From: JBHHYR01 sp046757585
GTDB taxonomy: Bacteria; Desulfobacterota; Binatia; HRBIN30
Direction: 5' to 3'
Assembly: GCA_046757585.1 (NCBI GenBank)
Contig: JBHHYR010000059.1
Location: forward strand, 1 to 18,519
Length of the DNA: 18,519 bases
Both the position numbers and the translations under genes were made by a program. The notes under the pieces were generated by a model. That model had not been told where the DNA came from. It made no database searches and saw only the letters and a list, made by a program, of their open reading frames with translations. Positions 1 to 8,081 of this stretch are shown here, piece by piece (position 1 is the stretch's first letter; the number at the start of each line of letters is the position of its first letter).

Positions 1-225
1 GACAGTACGCATCCGCGATGTGGCTGGCCATGTCAGCGATGTAGCGCAGCTCGTGATCAGAGTTCCAGGCTGATGGACCTGCCGGCGATGCCGGTCGGTG
101 GTAAGGTGCCGGCCTTCACGCCACTACGAACATGTTTTCGTCTCGCTTCTCGAAAACAGTCCGCCACCCCGGCGCGTCGTACGCGATCGCCAGTCTCCAG
201 GGGGCGGCGGCCTGGCTGCAGAAAC
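1..225. other. Left edge, no gene assigned
   Basis: No complete gene is visible downstream of the small membrane-protein gene that ends at 226. On the minus strand one frame stays open through the end of that gene and stops at 118-116. Its last ~35 codons mostly end in G or C, as the real genes here do, and encode a tail ending in ENMFVVA, but no start codon is visible in that frame. Below it another minus frame is open from about 107 to the edge (reading SDHELRYIADMASHIADAY) and could be the start of a gene cut by the window, with an ATG at 31. Neither is strong enough to call. Confidence 0.3.
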
Positions 226-531
226 CTACTTTGGCGGTCGAGCTGGGAGTTCGCCGCCCTGCCCGGTGACGAGTTGTTGTGTGACTTGCTCCTTGCGCAG
301 GAGCTGGTTCTCCTGAGCCAACCGCTCCTGCTCCTTTCCGAGCTGTTCCAGTCGTTGCTGGAGCTCTTCCCTGCGGTGTTGCAGGTCTACCAGTTCGGAA
401 GTGACTTCTGTGAGGCGGTGCACCGCATGCTGGGCCTGGGATGCATCTTTGGCCCAGCGCAGGTAGCCAGCCAGATACCCCACTGCAGCGGCTATGATCA
501 TACCCCCGATGATGGCGGACCAGCGACCCAT
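226..531 (-). CDS. Small one-pass membrane protein with coiled coil, unknown function
   Basis: I do not recognise this 101-residue protein. What is visible is a hydrophobic segment at residues 5-24 (rich in I, A, G and V), then an Arg/Trp/Lys boundary. A long Glu/Gln/Leu/Arg stretch with heptad-like leucines follows (about 37-81, for example LQQRLEQLGKEQERLAQEN), and the tail is short, Gly/Pro-rich and probably disordered. The likely topology is an N-terminal membrane anchor with a cytoplasmic or periplasmic coiled coil. I chose the ATG at 531, just before the membrane segment; a TTG at 561 would add ten residues, and neither has a good Shine-Dalgarno sequence. It lies about 70 nt after korB on the same strand and may be co-transcribed with it, but nothing links it to that enzyme's function. 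Confidence 0.55.
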   Translation of the reverse strand: MGRWSAIIGGMIIAAAVGYLAGYLRWAKDASQAQHAVHRLTEVTSELVDLQHRREELQQRLEQLGKEQERLAQENQLLRKEQVTQQLVTGQGGELPARPPK

Positions 532-604
532 GTTGGTGTCCAGGTTCAGGGCGATCGCCAAGCCGGCGCAGTGTCGGCCAAGCGCGGAGACTCTCCCTCA
601 GGCC

Positions 605-1621
605 TCAGGTCACGGTCCAGACGTCCCCACGATTGAAGAGCGCCTCGAGGTTGCCTTCCCCTTGGCGTTGCTTGGCTTCCCGTATCTGGGCGGAGACGAT
701 GGACTCGTACGTGGGGCGCTCAACGGCCCGAAAGACCCCGACAGGCGTAGGGAACTGGGGCGGTGCCATGAGGCTGAGAAGAAACGCGAGCGCTGCATCG
801 TTTTCGTCATGAACCAGCAGGTCCGATTCGCTGACGCTGCCTCCCAGCTCCACGACCTCCAGCGAATGACCGCTCAGGCGAATGCCTCTGTCCCGGTTCT
901 TTCCGAAGATGAGAGGCTTGCCATGCTCCAAGACAAGCTGTGTATCGAACTTGGTGTCCTTGTCCGTGAGCGCGGAGAAAGCCCTGTCGTTGAATATGTT
1001 ACAGTTCTGGAGGATCTCCACGAAGGCGGTGCCCCGGTGCTCGTGGGCGCGCCGGATAATTTCCTGCAAATGTTTCGCTTCCACATCGATAGAGCGAGCG
1101 ACGAAGGTTCCGTTCGAACCCAGCGCCACCGTCATGGGGTTGAACGGATAGTCGACTGAGCCGAAGGGCGTCGACTTGGTCACTTTCCCTTGCTCGGACG
1201 TGGGAGAGTACTGTCCCTTGGTCAGCCCGTAGATCCGGTTGTTGAAGAGCAGAATATTGACGTCAACGTTGCGGCGAAGAACGTGGATGAGGTGGTTGCC
1301 CCCGATCGACAACGCGTCACCATCGCCGGTGACCACCCACACGGACAGCTCGGGCCGGGTCGCCTTCAACCCAGTGGCGATGGCCGGCGCACGGCCGTGG
1401 ATGCTGTGGAACCCGTAGGTGTTCATGTAGTACGGAAACCGGCTCGAGCATCCAATGCCGGAAATGAAAACGATGTTTTGGCGCGGCACGCCAAGCTGAG
1501 GCATGACCTTCTGCACCTGGGCTAGGATGGCATAGTCACCACAGCCCGGGCACCACCGAACGTCCTGATCCGAAACGAAATCCTTGCGCGAGGGTTGGGT
1601 AGTCACGACAGCAGTCGGCAT
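605..1621 (-). CDS. korB: 2-oxoacid:ferredoxin oxidoreductase, beta subunit (KorB type)
   Basis: This 338-residue protein is the thiamine-diphosphate and [4Fe-4S]-binding subunit of a 2-oxoacid:ferredoxin oxidoreductase. The enzyme decarboxylates a 2-oxoacid (2-oxoglutarate is most likely for this architecture) to the acyl-CoA and reduces ferredoxin. Visible marks are the cluster cysteines C24 and C27 (WCPGCGDYAI), C58 (GIGCSSR) and C207 (LQNCNIF), and the ThDP motif GDGD at 99-102 ending in FNN at 126-128. The next residues, IYGLTKGQYSPTS, are typical of the family. I chose the ATG at 1621 because it lies 4 nt after the korA stop with GGAGG nine bases upstream; a TTG at 1660 would run into korA. 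Substrate choice between 2-oxoglutarate and pyruvate cannot be settled from motifs. There is no separate ferredoxin-like delta gene next to it. Confidence 0.93.
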   Translation of the reverse strand: MPTAVVTTQPSRKDFVSDQDVRWCPGCGDYAILAQVQKVMPQLGVPRQNIVFISGIGCSSRFPYYMNTYGFHSIHGRAPAIATGLKATRPELSVWVVTGDGDALSIGGNHLIHVLRRNVDVNILLFNNRIYGLTKGQYSPTSEQGKVTKSTPFGSVDYPFNPMTVALGSNGTFVARSIDVEAKHLQEIIRRAHEHRGTAFVEILQNCNIFNDRAFSALTDKDTKFDTQLVLEHGKPLIFGKNRDRGIRLSGHSLEVVELGGSVSESDLLVHDENDAALAFLLSLMAPPQFPTPVGVFRAVERPTYESIVSAQIREAKQRQGEGNLEALFNRGDVWTVT

Positions 1622-1625
1622 GAGG

Positions 1626-3494
1626 TTACGCCTCCAGCATGCGAGTGATACGGCCGGCAAGTTCGGAGACCTTGAACGGAAGGCCCTGGATCTTGTTCAG
1701 GCCGACGGCGTCCACGAGATACCTGGCACGTAGCACGTTGACGAGCTGACCGAGATTCATTTCGGGAACCAAGATTTTGCTGAAGCGGGCCAGGATGCTT
1801 CCCAAGTCGCCTGGCAACGGGTTGAGGTAGCGCAGGTGCACATGCGACACGGACTTGCCCTGCTGCCGCGCTTCGTGCACCGCCGCCGCAATGGACCCGT
1901 ACGTGCTGCCCCAGCCCACCAGCAGTAGCTCGCCCTCAGGCGCCCCGTACACCGTGGTGGGTGGAATCTCGGTCGCGATGCCAGCGACTTTGCGTGCTCG
2001 GACCCGAACCATCTGTTCGTGGTTCATCGACGCGTAGCTGACGTTTCCGCTGAGATATTCCTTCTCGAGGCCGCCGATCCGGTGCTCGAGGTGAGGCGTA
2101 CCCGGCACCACCCACGGGCGCGATAAGCTGGTTTCGTCCCGCAGGTAGGGGTAGAAGCCCTGCGGTTCAGTGCGAAACTTGACGCGCAGGGGCGGGATGT
2201 TGGCCGCGGGTGGGATCCTCCACGGCTCTGCACCATTCGCCAGATAACCGTCAGAGAGAAGGATCACGGGGGTCATGTACTTGACCGCGATCCGCACGGC
2301 CTCGAATGCCGTCTCGAAACAATCCGCGGGGGTACAGGGCGCAAGGATGGGGACCGGTGAATCGCTATTGCGTCCGTACAGCGCCATCAGGAGGTCACCC
2401 TGCTCGGTTTTGGTGGGCAAGCCGGTGCTGGGACCGCCGCGCTGAATGTCGGCGATCACAAGCGGGAGTTCGACGCTGACTGCCAGGTTGACCGTCTCCG
2501 CCTTCAGGCACATCCCAGGTCCACTCGTCGTCGTAATGGCCACCGCTCCGCCAAATGCAGCGCCCAAGGCTGCACCAACGCCAGCGATCTCGTCTTCAGC
2601 TTGAAAGGTGGTAACACCGAAATTCTTGAGAGCCGCCAACTCGTGTAAGATGTCGCTGGCTGGGGTGATCGGATAGCTGCCCAGGAACAGCGGGAGCCCC
2701 GCCTGATGTGCCGCGCTGACAAAGCCCATCGCAAGCGCAGCGTTTCCAGTGATGTTACGGTATCTCCCAGGCTTGATGCGGGCGGGCTTCACCTCGTATG
2801 AGCTCGTGAAGATCTCGGCGGTCTCGCCGAAATTGTATCCCGCCTTCAGTGCCCGTGTGTTTGCGGCGGCAAGGTCCGGCGTCTTCTGGAAGCGCTTCCT
2901 GATCCACTTCTCGGTCGGCTCGATGGGGCGGTGGAACATCCACGACGTTAGGCCGAGGGCAAAAAAGTTCTTACAGCGGCTGGCGACGCGGGTGGACAAA
3001 TTCAGGTCTTTCAAGGCTGCGGCCGTGAGTTTGGTGATGTCGACCTGAAATACCTGGTAGCCGGACAGTGAGCCGTCGGTGAGCGGGTTCGATTTGTACT
3101 CGGCCTTCTTGAGATTCTGGTCGTTGAAGGCTTCCTTATCGATGATGAGGATGGCGTTGGGCCGCAAGTTGCCGACGTTCACCTTCAGGGCAGCGGGATT
3201 CATGGCGACGAGCACGTCCAGGGCGTCGCCAGGCGTGAAGACCGCGTGACTGGAGAAATTCAGCTGGAAACCCGACACCCCCGCCAGCGTCCCCGCCGGC
3301 GCGCGAATCTCGGCCGGGAAGTCGGGCAGCGTGCTGAGATCGTTGCCGGCGAAGGCCGATTCATTGGTAAACTGCATCCCGGCAACCTGCATGCCGTCGC
3401 CGGAGTCGCCGGCGAATCGGATAACGGCGGATTCTCTTTCCTCGATGGGTTTCACCGCCGTCGCGGTGGCAGGTTCGCTCGGGGGGACAGCCAT
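1626..3494 (-). CDS. korA: 2-oxoacid:ferredoxin oxidoreductase, fused gamma-alpha subunit (KorA type)
   Basis: This 622-residue protein joins two subunits that are separate in some enzymes. The N-terminal gamma domain (about residues 22-220) carries RFAGDSGDGMQ at 26-36. The alpha or pyrimidine-binding domain starts near residue 243 and carries SYPITPASD near 275, AEDEIAGVGAALGA, TTTSGPG and the QRGGPSTGLPTKTEQGDL stretch, ending with a transketolase-C-like part (LLVGWGSTYGS). Gamma-alpha fusions of about 600 residues paired with a ~340-residue beta subunit are usual for 2-oxoglutarate:ferredoxin oxidoreductases of the KorAB type. The ATG at 3494 has GAGGAG ten bases upstream. It is the first gene of the korAB unit, with a promoter at 3588-3616. 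In the cytoplasm the complex would feed reduced ferredoxin from, or run, the oxidative or reductive TCA step. Confidence 0.93.
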   Translation of the reverse strand: MAVPPSEPATATAVKPIEERESAVIRFAGDSGDGMQVAGMQFTNESAFAGNDLSTLPDFPAEIRAPAGTLAGVSGFQLNFSSHAVFTPGDALDVLVAMNPAALKVNVGNLRPNAILIIDKEAFNDQNLKKAEYKSNPLTDGSLSGYQVFQVDITKLTAAALKDLNLSTRVASRCKNFFALGLTSWMFHRPIEPTEKWIRKRFQKTPDLAAANTRALKAGYNFGETAEIFTSSYEVKPARIKPGRYRNITGNAALAMGFVSAAHQAGLPLFLGSYPITPASDILHELAALKNFGVTTFQAEDEIAGVGAALGAAFGGAVAITTTSGPGMCLKAETVNLAVSVELPLVIADIQRGGPSTGLPTKTEQGDLLMALYGRNSDSPVPILAPCTPADCFETAFEAVRIAVKYMTPVILLSDGYLANGAEPWRIPPAANIPPLRVKFRTEPQGFYPYLRDETSLSRPWVVPGTPHLEHRIGGLEKEYLSGNVSYASMNHEQMVRVRARKVAGIATEIPPTTVYGAPEGELLLVGWGSTYGSIAAAVHEARQQGKSVSHVHLRYLNPLPGDLGSILARFSKILVPEMNLGQLVNVLRARYLVDAVGLNKIQGLPFKVSELAGRITRMLEA

Positions 3495-3587
3495 GGACGC
3501 ATTTCTCCTCAGAAGGTGTGTGTGGCCAACGCAAGGCCCTGTTGCCGGGGGTTAGAGTTCATAGCCAGCACGGAATGACATGGTGAT

Positions 3588-3616
3588 CATATAACGGCCG
3601 AGGTTCGTCTTTTCAA
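3588..3616 (-). promoter_or_regulatory. Predicted sigma70-type promoter of korAB
   Basis: Read on the minus strand, a -35 box TTGAAA (3616-3611) and a -10 box TATATG (3593-3588) are separated by exactly 17 nt. Transcription would begin near 3581 and give a leader of about 85 nt before the korA ATG. The site lies directly after the rng stop codon, so korAB can be expressed independently of the radical SAM-rng unit. Confidence 0.5.
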
Positions 3617-3622
3617 CGTCAA

Positions 3623-5164
3623 TCAGGCGGCCGCCTCGACGCCGGTTATCTCGTAGTGGGTTTCTTGGAGATCGGCGGTCGCTTTCACGACGATTTTCTT
3701 GCTCAGCTGTGCTTCCAGAGTCTGTAACGTGCGGCCCTCGCGCTGGCGCAAGAACTGCGCTACCGCTGGATGGGCGCGTACGGTGATTTGGGCTGCTTTC
3801 GGATTCAACGCCGCCTCCCGCTCGACACGGCGGAGCAACTCGTACGCGATCGTGGCCGTTGCCTTCACATGCCCTTTTGCTTCGCAGGTGGGGCAAGGGG
3901 AACACAATAGCTGTATTAGGCTTTCGCGCGTGCGTTTGCGCGTCATCTCGACGAGTCCCAAGTCTGAAAGTGGCAAGAGCGTCGACCGCGCCTTGTCTTT
4001 GTTGAGGGCACTGCTCAACGCGCTGAACACCTCGTGCTGGTTGGCCGGCTCTTCCATGTCTATGAAGTCGATGACGATCAAGCCGCCAATGTTGCGTAGG
4101 CGGAGCTGCTCCACGATGGTCTTGACCGCTTCCAGGTTGGTTTTCAAGATGGTCTCTTCCTGGCTCTTCTTGCCGACGTAGCGACCAGTGTTGACGTCGA
4201 TAACCGTCAGTGCCTCGGTGTGATCGATGACGATGTAGCCGCCCGATTTCAGCCACACCTTGCGTTCCAGCGCCTTCGCAATCTGTGCCTCGATGCCGAA
4301 ACGGTCGAAGAGCGGTTCGGGCTCCTCGTACAGCTCGACCCGCGCCTTCAGGCGGGGCATGACGGCGTCGACAAACTCCAGGATACGCTGGTAGTCGCGC
4401 GAGTTGTCTACGACCAGCCGTTGGGTGTCCGCCGTGAAAAGGTCGCGGACCGTCCGCAGGACGAGATCTAGGTCCGCATGGAGCAGGGCCGGGGCGCCGG
4501 CCACTTCACTCCTGCGGACAATGCGTTTCCACAGCCTGAGCAAGAATCGGATGTCACCCTGAACTTCACGTTTCGACAACCCCTCGCATGCGGTGCGAAT
4601 GATGACTCCTCCCTCACGGGGACGTTCCGATTGGACGATTTCCTTCAACCGGGCGCGTTCGGCCTCATCCTCGATGCGGCGCGAAACGCCGACATGCTGG
4701 GAGGACGGGATGAACACCAGATGCCGGCCAGGAAGGGAGATCACTGCCGTGACCCGAGCTCCCTTGCTGCCCATTGGCTCCTTCGCCACCTGCACCAGGA
4801 TTTCCTGACCCTTCTTGAGCCGGTCCTCGATCGGCACGCGGCGTAAGGGTGCTCTGCCGGTTGCGTGCGGACCTTCGGTATCGACTTCGACCTCGATGGG
4901 TATCGTTCCCTCCTCCGCCAAGAACTCCTCTGCGAGGTCGGCGTAGAGATCGGAGCTATGTAGGAACGCGGCCTTGCCGAGACCAATGTCGAGAAATGCC
5001 GCTTGCATGCCCGGAAGCACGCGCGTCACACGTCCCTTGTAGATATTCCCCGCCACTCCCCTGTCACGGGCGCGTTCGATGAAGATCTCGGTCAATCGCT
5101 GCCTTTCGAGCACCGCTGCGCGGACTTCGTACGGTGCTACGTTGATGATGATTTCGCGTGGCAC
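3623..5164 (-). CDS. rng: Ribonuclease G (RNase E/G family)
   Basis: This 513-residue cytoplasmic endoribonuclease would process 5' ends of rRNA and decay mRNA. The N-terminus (PREIIINVAPYEVRAAVLE) matches the family start. An S1 domain follows (NIYKGRVTRVLPGMQAAFLD, GLGKAAFLHSSDLY). The catalytic Mg-binding aspartates are seen in VIDVNTGRYVGK (about residue 320) and VIDFIDME (about 364), and the Zn-link cysteines in CSPCPTC (about 420). There is no long RNase E-type C-terminal scaffold, so RNase G is preferred. I chose the GTG at 5164, 10 nt after the preceding stop; the frame also opens at a TTG at 5215 that overlaps the upstream gene. No clear Shine-Dalgarno precedes the GTG, which suggests translational coupling to the radical SAM gene. 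Pairing with a TIGR03960-type gene is known in other bacteria. Confidence 0.93.
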   Translation of the reverse strand: MPREIIINVAPYEVRAAVLERQRLTEIFIERARDRGVAGNIYKGRVTRVLPGMQAAFLDIGLGKAAFLHSSDLYADLAEEFLAEEGTIPIEVEVDTEGPHATGRAPLRRVPIEDRLKKGQEILVQVAKEPMGSKGARVTAVISLPGRHLVFIPSSQHVGVSRRIEDEAERARLKEIVQSERPREGGVIIRTACEGLSKREVQGDIRFLLRLWKRIVRRSEVAGAPALLHADLDLVLRTVRDLFTADTQRLVVDNSRDYQRILEFVDAVMPRLKARVELYEEPEPLFDRFGIEAQIAKALERKVWLKSGGYIVIDHTEALTVIDVNTGRYVGKKSQEETILKTNLEAVKTIVEQLRLRNIGGLIVIDFIDMEEPANQHEVFSALSSALNKDKARSTLLPLSDLGLVEMTRKRTRESLIQLLCSPCPTCEAKGHVKATATIAYELLRRVEREAALNPKAAQITVRAHPAVAQFLRQREGRTLQTLEAQLSKKIVVKATADLQETHYEITGVEAAA

Positions 5165-5174
5165 GGGAGGCGGG

Positions 5175-7973
5175 TCAGTGCTGCAGCCAGCTGCCGGTCT
5201 CGCCGATGGTGGCAATCTTGAGAACCGGCAAAGCCCGTGCCACGTCCGGATCCAGCTGCAACACTGCCCTCAGCAGGTCCGAGGCCTTCAGGGTTCCTGC
5301 AGCGCCAAACCGAATCGTCGTATCTACCGTGCCAGGTTCGGCGAAGCACAACGCGGTCACAAACGGCCGTGCGTTGACGGAGCGTTGCTTGCCCTTGGCG
5401 TACTTCCAAAGCGGAAAATCCGCCACTTGCTTGAAAGCAGCAATGCGCTCGCGAATACGTGCACCCCCATCACCATTGAGGAGGTGGCGGACTTCCACGC
5501 GGTAGCGAAAGGCCTTGATCAGCGAGGCAACGCTCGGGCTGCGCAGCGGCACCGTCTGCGCGGCGACGATCACCATACCCTTTGGTAGCTGGGCGTTGAG
5601 GCCTTGTCGCACGTCGCCAGCAGCAAGCGACCGCGTCAAGTCGAGGTCCAGGAACTCGCCGCTGCTCTCCACACCCACTGGCAACGCGGGCCCAAATCCG
5701 AATCGTGGCAAAGGATGGAACCCTTGGGACAGCGCGATTGGCAAACCTGCACGCCGGGCGGCCCGGTAGAAGAGTGTTGTCAACTCGCGGTTGCCGATGA
5801 AGCGCGCGCGTCCGAGCTTCGTGTACGTCAGCCTGACTCTCGCCTTCGCTTTGGCGGCGGCGGGATCGAGGACCGGCGTGAGCGCTTCGCCTTCCGCGGA
5901 CAGCCATTCTTCTGCATTCCCCAAACCTGCCGCGGTGAAACGGGTCCGGGCCGTGTTGTGCCCGTGGGACGTCGGTTTCGGGACGACGTCACGGCGCGAC
6001 GCCGTGGGCGCGGAGCCCTTGCCGACCACTTTCGCCCGCAGCTTATGCCATCCCCGCGGTTCCCACGCCCCAGGCGTGTCAGGCTCCGAAACGACCTCGC
6101 TCGCCCAGTTGTCGATGGCCCCACCCCGATGTTCGCTGCCCTTCGCTCCGCTCAGGTGGTAGTCCACGTTGCGAATCGTGACGAAGTCACAAGCTCCGCA
6201 GGATGTGCAGCGCTCCACGCTGCAATCCGGGGTCAGGGTGCGTGCAAAAGCGCGCGCCAGCTCCTTCTGGAGGAACGCTTTCGTGACGCCGCTGCCGAGG
6301 TGATCCCACGGTAGCGGTTCGTCGAGCGAGCGGCGCCGGAGATAGGTGTCCCCGGACAGGCGGATATCGCCGAGGGCCTGCTCCCAGCGGTCGAAGCGGC
6401 ACGCCTCATTCCAGCCGTCGAAACGACAGCCGAGTTGGAAGGCGCGTAAGAGGAGCCGACCTGTCCGGCGGTCGCCACGCGAGAAGATGCCTTCGAGATA
6501 TGAGAGGCGTGCGTCGTGCCAGCGGAAGTTGATGCGCCGCTTTCCGAGTTCACGCCGCAGCAGCCGCTGCCGTGCTTCCACTTCCGTGATAGGAATCTGC
6601 GCTGCCCACTGAAACGGCGTATGCGGCTTCGGCACGAAGTTAGACACGCTGGCCGTCACCTGGGCGCGAGACTGCCCACTGGCCGCGACCTTGGCAGCCA
6701 GGTCCACGATCCCCATGAGATCTTCCTCAGTTTCACTAGGCAACCCCAACATGAAATACAGCTTCAGGTGGCGCCATCCGAGAGAGAAAATCTGTCGGGC
6801 CGCGGCGAGCAGCTCCTCTTCCTGGTACTCCTTCTGAATAATGTCCCGCATCCGCTGGCTACCCGCCTCCGGCGCCAGCGTAAACCCTGTCTTGCGCACC
6901 CGCTGAATTTGTTCCAGCAGTGACGGCGCCAATGCGTCCACGCGCGTTGAAGGCAGTGACACCGCCACCTTTCTTGCTGCGAGCTTGTCCATCAACGCAG
7001 TCAGCAGCGGGTTGACGCAGCTGTAATCGCCGGTGCTCAAGCTGAGGAGCGAGACCTCATCGTGACCGGTCTGGTCGAGGGCGCGTTGGGCCTGTTCGAG
7101 GAGGCGTCGGGGGTCACGCTCGCGCAGCGGACGGTACACGTACCCAGCCTGGCAGAAGCGGCATCCCTTGACGCAACCCCGCATCACCTCAAGGCTCGGC
7201 CGGTCGTGTACAATCTGCATCGTGGGCACGAGGTACGTCTGCTGTGGGGGGATGCTGTTGAGATCACTCACGACCTGTTTCTCCACCCGCTCGTATCCCG
7301 CTCGTAGCGGACGCATGCCGAGCAGCCGCCCGTCCCGGCCGTATCGCGGCGCGAAAAAACCGGGCACGTAGACACCGCGGATGCTGGACAGCGCTGCCAA
7401 CATATCTCGCCGGTCGCGTCTGTCCCAGGCCAAGTAGGTATCGCAAATCTCGTGAATGGCGCTTTCCCCATCTCCGAGCAGTACCGCGTCAAGGAAATCA
7501 GCAAGCGGCTCCGGGTTGAATGCGCACGGCCCGCCAGCAAGCACCAACGGGTCGTCACTCGTACGGTCGGCGGCCAGGAGCGGAATGCCGCCGAGTTCGA
7601 GCATCGCAAGCAGGTTCGTGTACGTCAGTTCGTACTGGAGCGTGAAGCCCACGATGTCGAAGACGTTCAGCGGCGTGAAGGTTTCCAGTGAAACCAGCGG
7701 AAGCTGGGCTCGGCGCAGCGCCGCCTCTAGGTCAAGCCAGGGAGCGTAGACGCGCTCCGCGTACACATCACTGCGGTGGTTCAGAAGATCGTAGAGAATC
7801 TGCAGGCCCGGATGCGATTGGGCGATTTCGTAAGCATCCGGAAAAGCGAGCGCGAAACGGAGCCGGACGTCGGAGGGGTTCTTGCGCACCACACCCCACT
7901 CGTTTCCAAGGTAGCGGCCCGGCTTCTCCACCGTGGCGAAAAGGGACTCGTATGCAGCGCGACTGACGTTCAC
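5175..7973 (-). CDS. TIGR03960-family radical SAM protein fused to a DUF2344 domain
   Basis: This 932-residue protein has an N-terminal part of the TIGR03960 family (B12-binding-like plus radical SAM, about residues 1-600) and a C-terminal DUF2344 (TIGR03936) domain from about 707 (RVRLTYTKLGRARFIGNREL, SQGFHPLPRFGFGPALPVG). The radical SAM cluster motif CVKGCRFCQAGY lies near residue 266. A second cysteine group, CTSCGAC, near 590 may bind another iron-sulfur cluster. These two families occur side by side or fused and often next to rng; their substrate is unknown to me, and a role in RNA modification is only inferred from the rng link. The GTG start has GAGG just upstream and a promoter 21-49 nt away. 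The ~100-residue linker between the domains (about 605-705) looks unlike either domain and its DNA is full of short inverted repeats. Confidence 0.88.
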   Translation of the reverse strand: MNVSRAAYESLFATVEKPGRYLGNEWGVVRKNPSDVRLRFALAFPDAYEIAQSHPGLQILYDLLNHRSDVYAERVYAPWLDLEAALRRAQLPLVSLETFTPLNVFDIVGFTLQYELTYTNLLAMLELGGIPLLAADRTSDDPLVLAGGPCAFNPEPLADFLDAVLLGDGESAIHEICDTYLAWDRRDRRDMLAALSSIRGVYVPGFFAPRYGRDGRLLGMRPLRAGYERVEKQVVSDLNSIPPQQTYLVPTMQIVHDRPSLEVMRGCVKGCRFCQAGYVYRPLRERDPRRLLEQAQRALDQTGHDEVSLLSLSTGDYSCVNPLLTALMDKLAARKVAVSLPSTRVDALAPSLLEQIQRVRKTGFTLAPEAGSQRMRDIIQKEYQEEELLAAARQIFSLGWRHLKLYFMLGLPSETEEDLMGIVDLAAKVAASGQSRAQVTASVSNFVPKPHTPFQWAAQIPITEVEARQRLLRRELGKRRINFRWHDARLSYLEGIFSRGDRRTGRLLLRAFQLGCRFDGWNEACRFDRWEQALGDIRLSGDTYLRRRSLDEPLPWDHLGSGVTKAFLQKELARAFARTLTPDCSVERCTSCGACDFVTIRNVDYHLSGAKGSEHRGGAIDNWASEVVSEPDTPGAWEPRGWHKLRAKVVGKGSAPTASRRDVVPKPTSHGHNTARTRFTAAGLGNAEEWLSAEGEALTPVLDPAAAKAKARVRLTYTKLGRARFIGNRELTTLFYRAARRAGLPIALSQGFHPLPRFGFGPALPVGVESSGEFLDLDLTRSLAAGDVRQGLNAQLPKGMVIVAAQTVPLRSPSVASLIKAFRYRVEVRHLLNGDGGARIRERIAAFKQVADFPLWKYAKGKQRSVNARPFVTALCFAEPGTVDTTIRFGAAGTLKASDLLRAVLQLDPDVARALPVLKIATIGETGSWLQH
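5940..6160. repeat. Inverted-repeat-rich segment inside the radical SAM gene linker
   Basis: This stretch holds two perfect hairpins with three-base loops. One is CACGGCG-CGA-CGCCGTG at 5990-6006; the other is CACGCC-CCA-GGCGTG at 6064-6078. It also holds GGGC/GCCC pairs near 5950 and 6010, and the CCTTCGCTCCGCTCAG string near 6140. Strings of this kind are common in dispersed intergenic palindromic repeats of GC-rich bacteria. Here they are translated as a polar linker without breaking the frame. That they come from an inserted repeat is inference. Confidence 0.4.
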
Positions 7974-7993
7974 CTCAGGCCTCGAACCGCCGC

Positions 7994-8022
7994 ATCATAG
8001 GGGCCGCACGGGGAAAGGGCAA
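7994..8022 (-). promoter_or_regulatory. Predicted promoter of the radical SAM-rng unit
   Basis: On the minus strand a -35 box TTGCCC (8022-8017) and a -10 box TATGAT (7999-7994) are 17 nt apart. The start point would be near 7987, leaving a leader of only ~14 nt before the GTG at 7973. It faces away from the HNH gene promoter. Confidence 0.5.
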
Positions 8023-8030
8023 GAATGCGA

Positions 8031-8062
8031 GGGTCGACCCGAGGGGCCGGAGGTGTTCCGGC
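8031..8062. repeat. Palindrome and hairpin between divergent promoters
   Basis: A 10-bp perfect palindrome GGGTCGACCC (8031-8040) is followed by a hairpin GCCGGA (8046-8051) / TCCGGC (8057-8062) with a 5-nt loop. Both sit between the two opposing -35 boxes. They could be an operator shared by both genes or simply GC-rich chance symmetry. Confidence 0.35.
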
Positions 8063-8081
8063 ACCGAGCAGCGTTACATTC

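Noticed and set aside
73..636. 187-codon open frame on the plus strand
   Set aside because: It runs antisense through the small membrane-protein gene and into korB, has no family-like sequence and reflects the open third frame usual in GC-rich DNA.
3625..3636. 12-bp palindrome AGGCGGCCGCCT at the end of rng as a terminator
   Set aside because: It lies within the last codons of rng, leaves little loop and is not followed by a T-tract.
3552..4256. 234-codon open frame on the minus strand overlapping rng
   Set aside because: It is an alternative frame of rng; the rng frame carries all RNase G motifs while this one is Arg/His/Gly-rich without domains.
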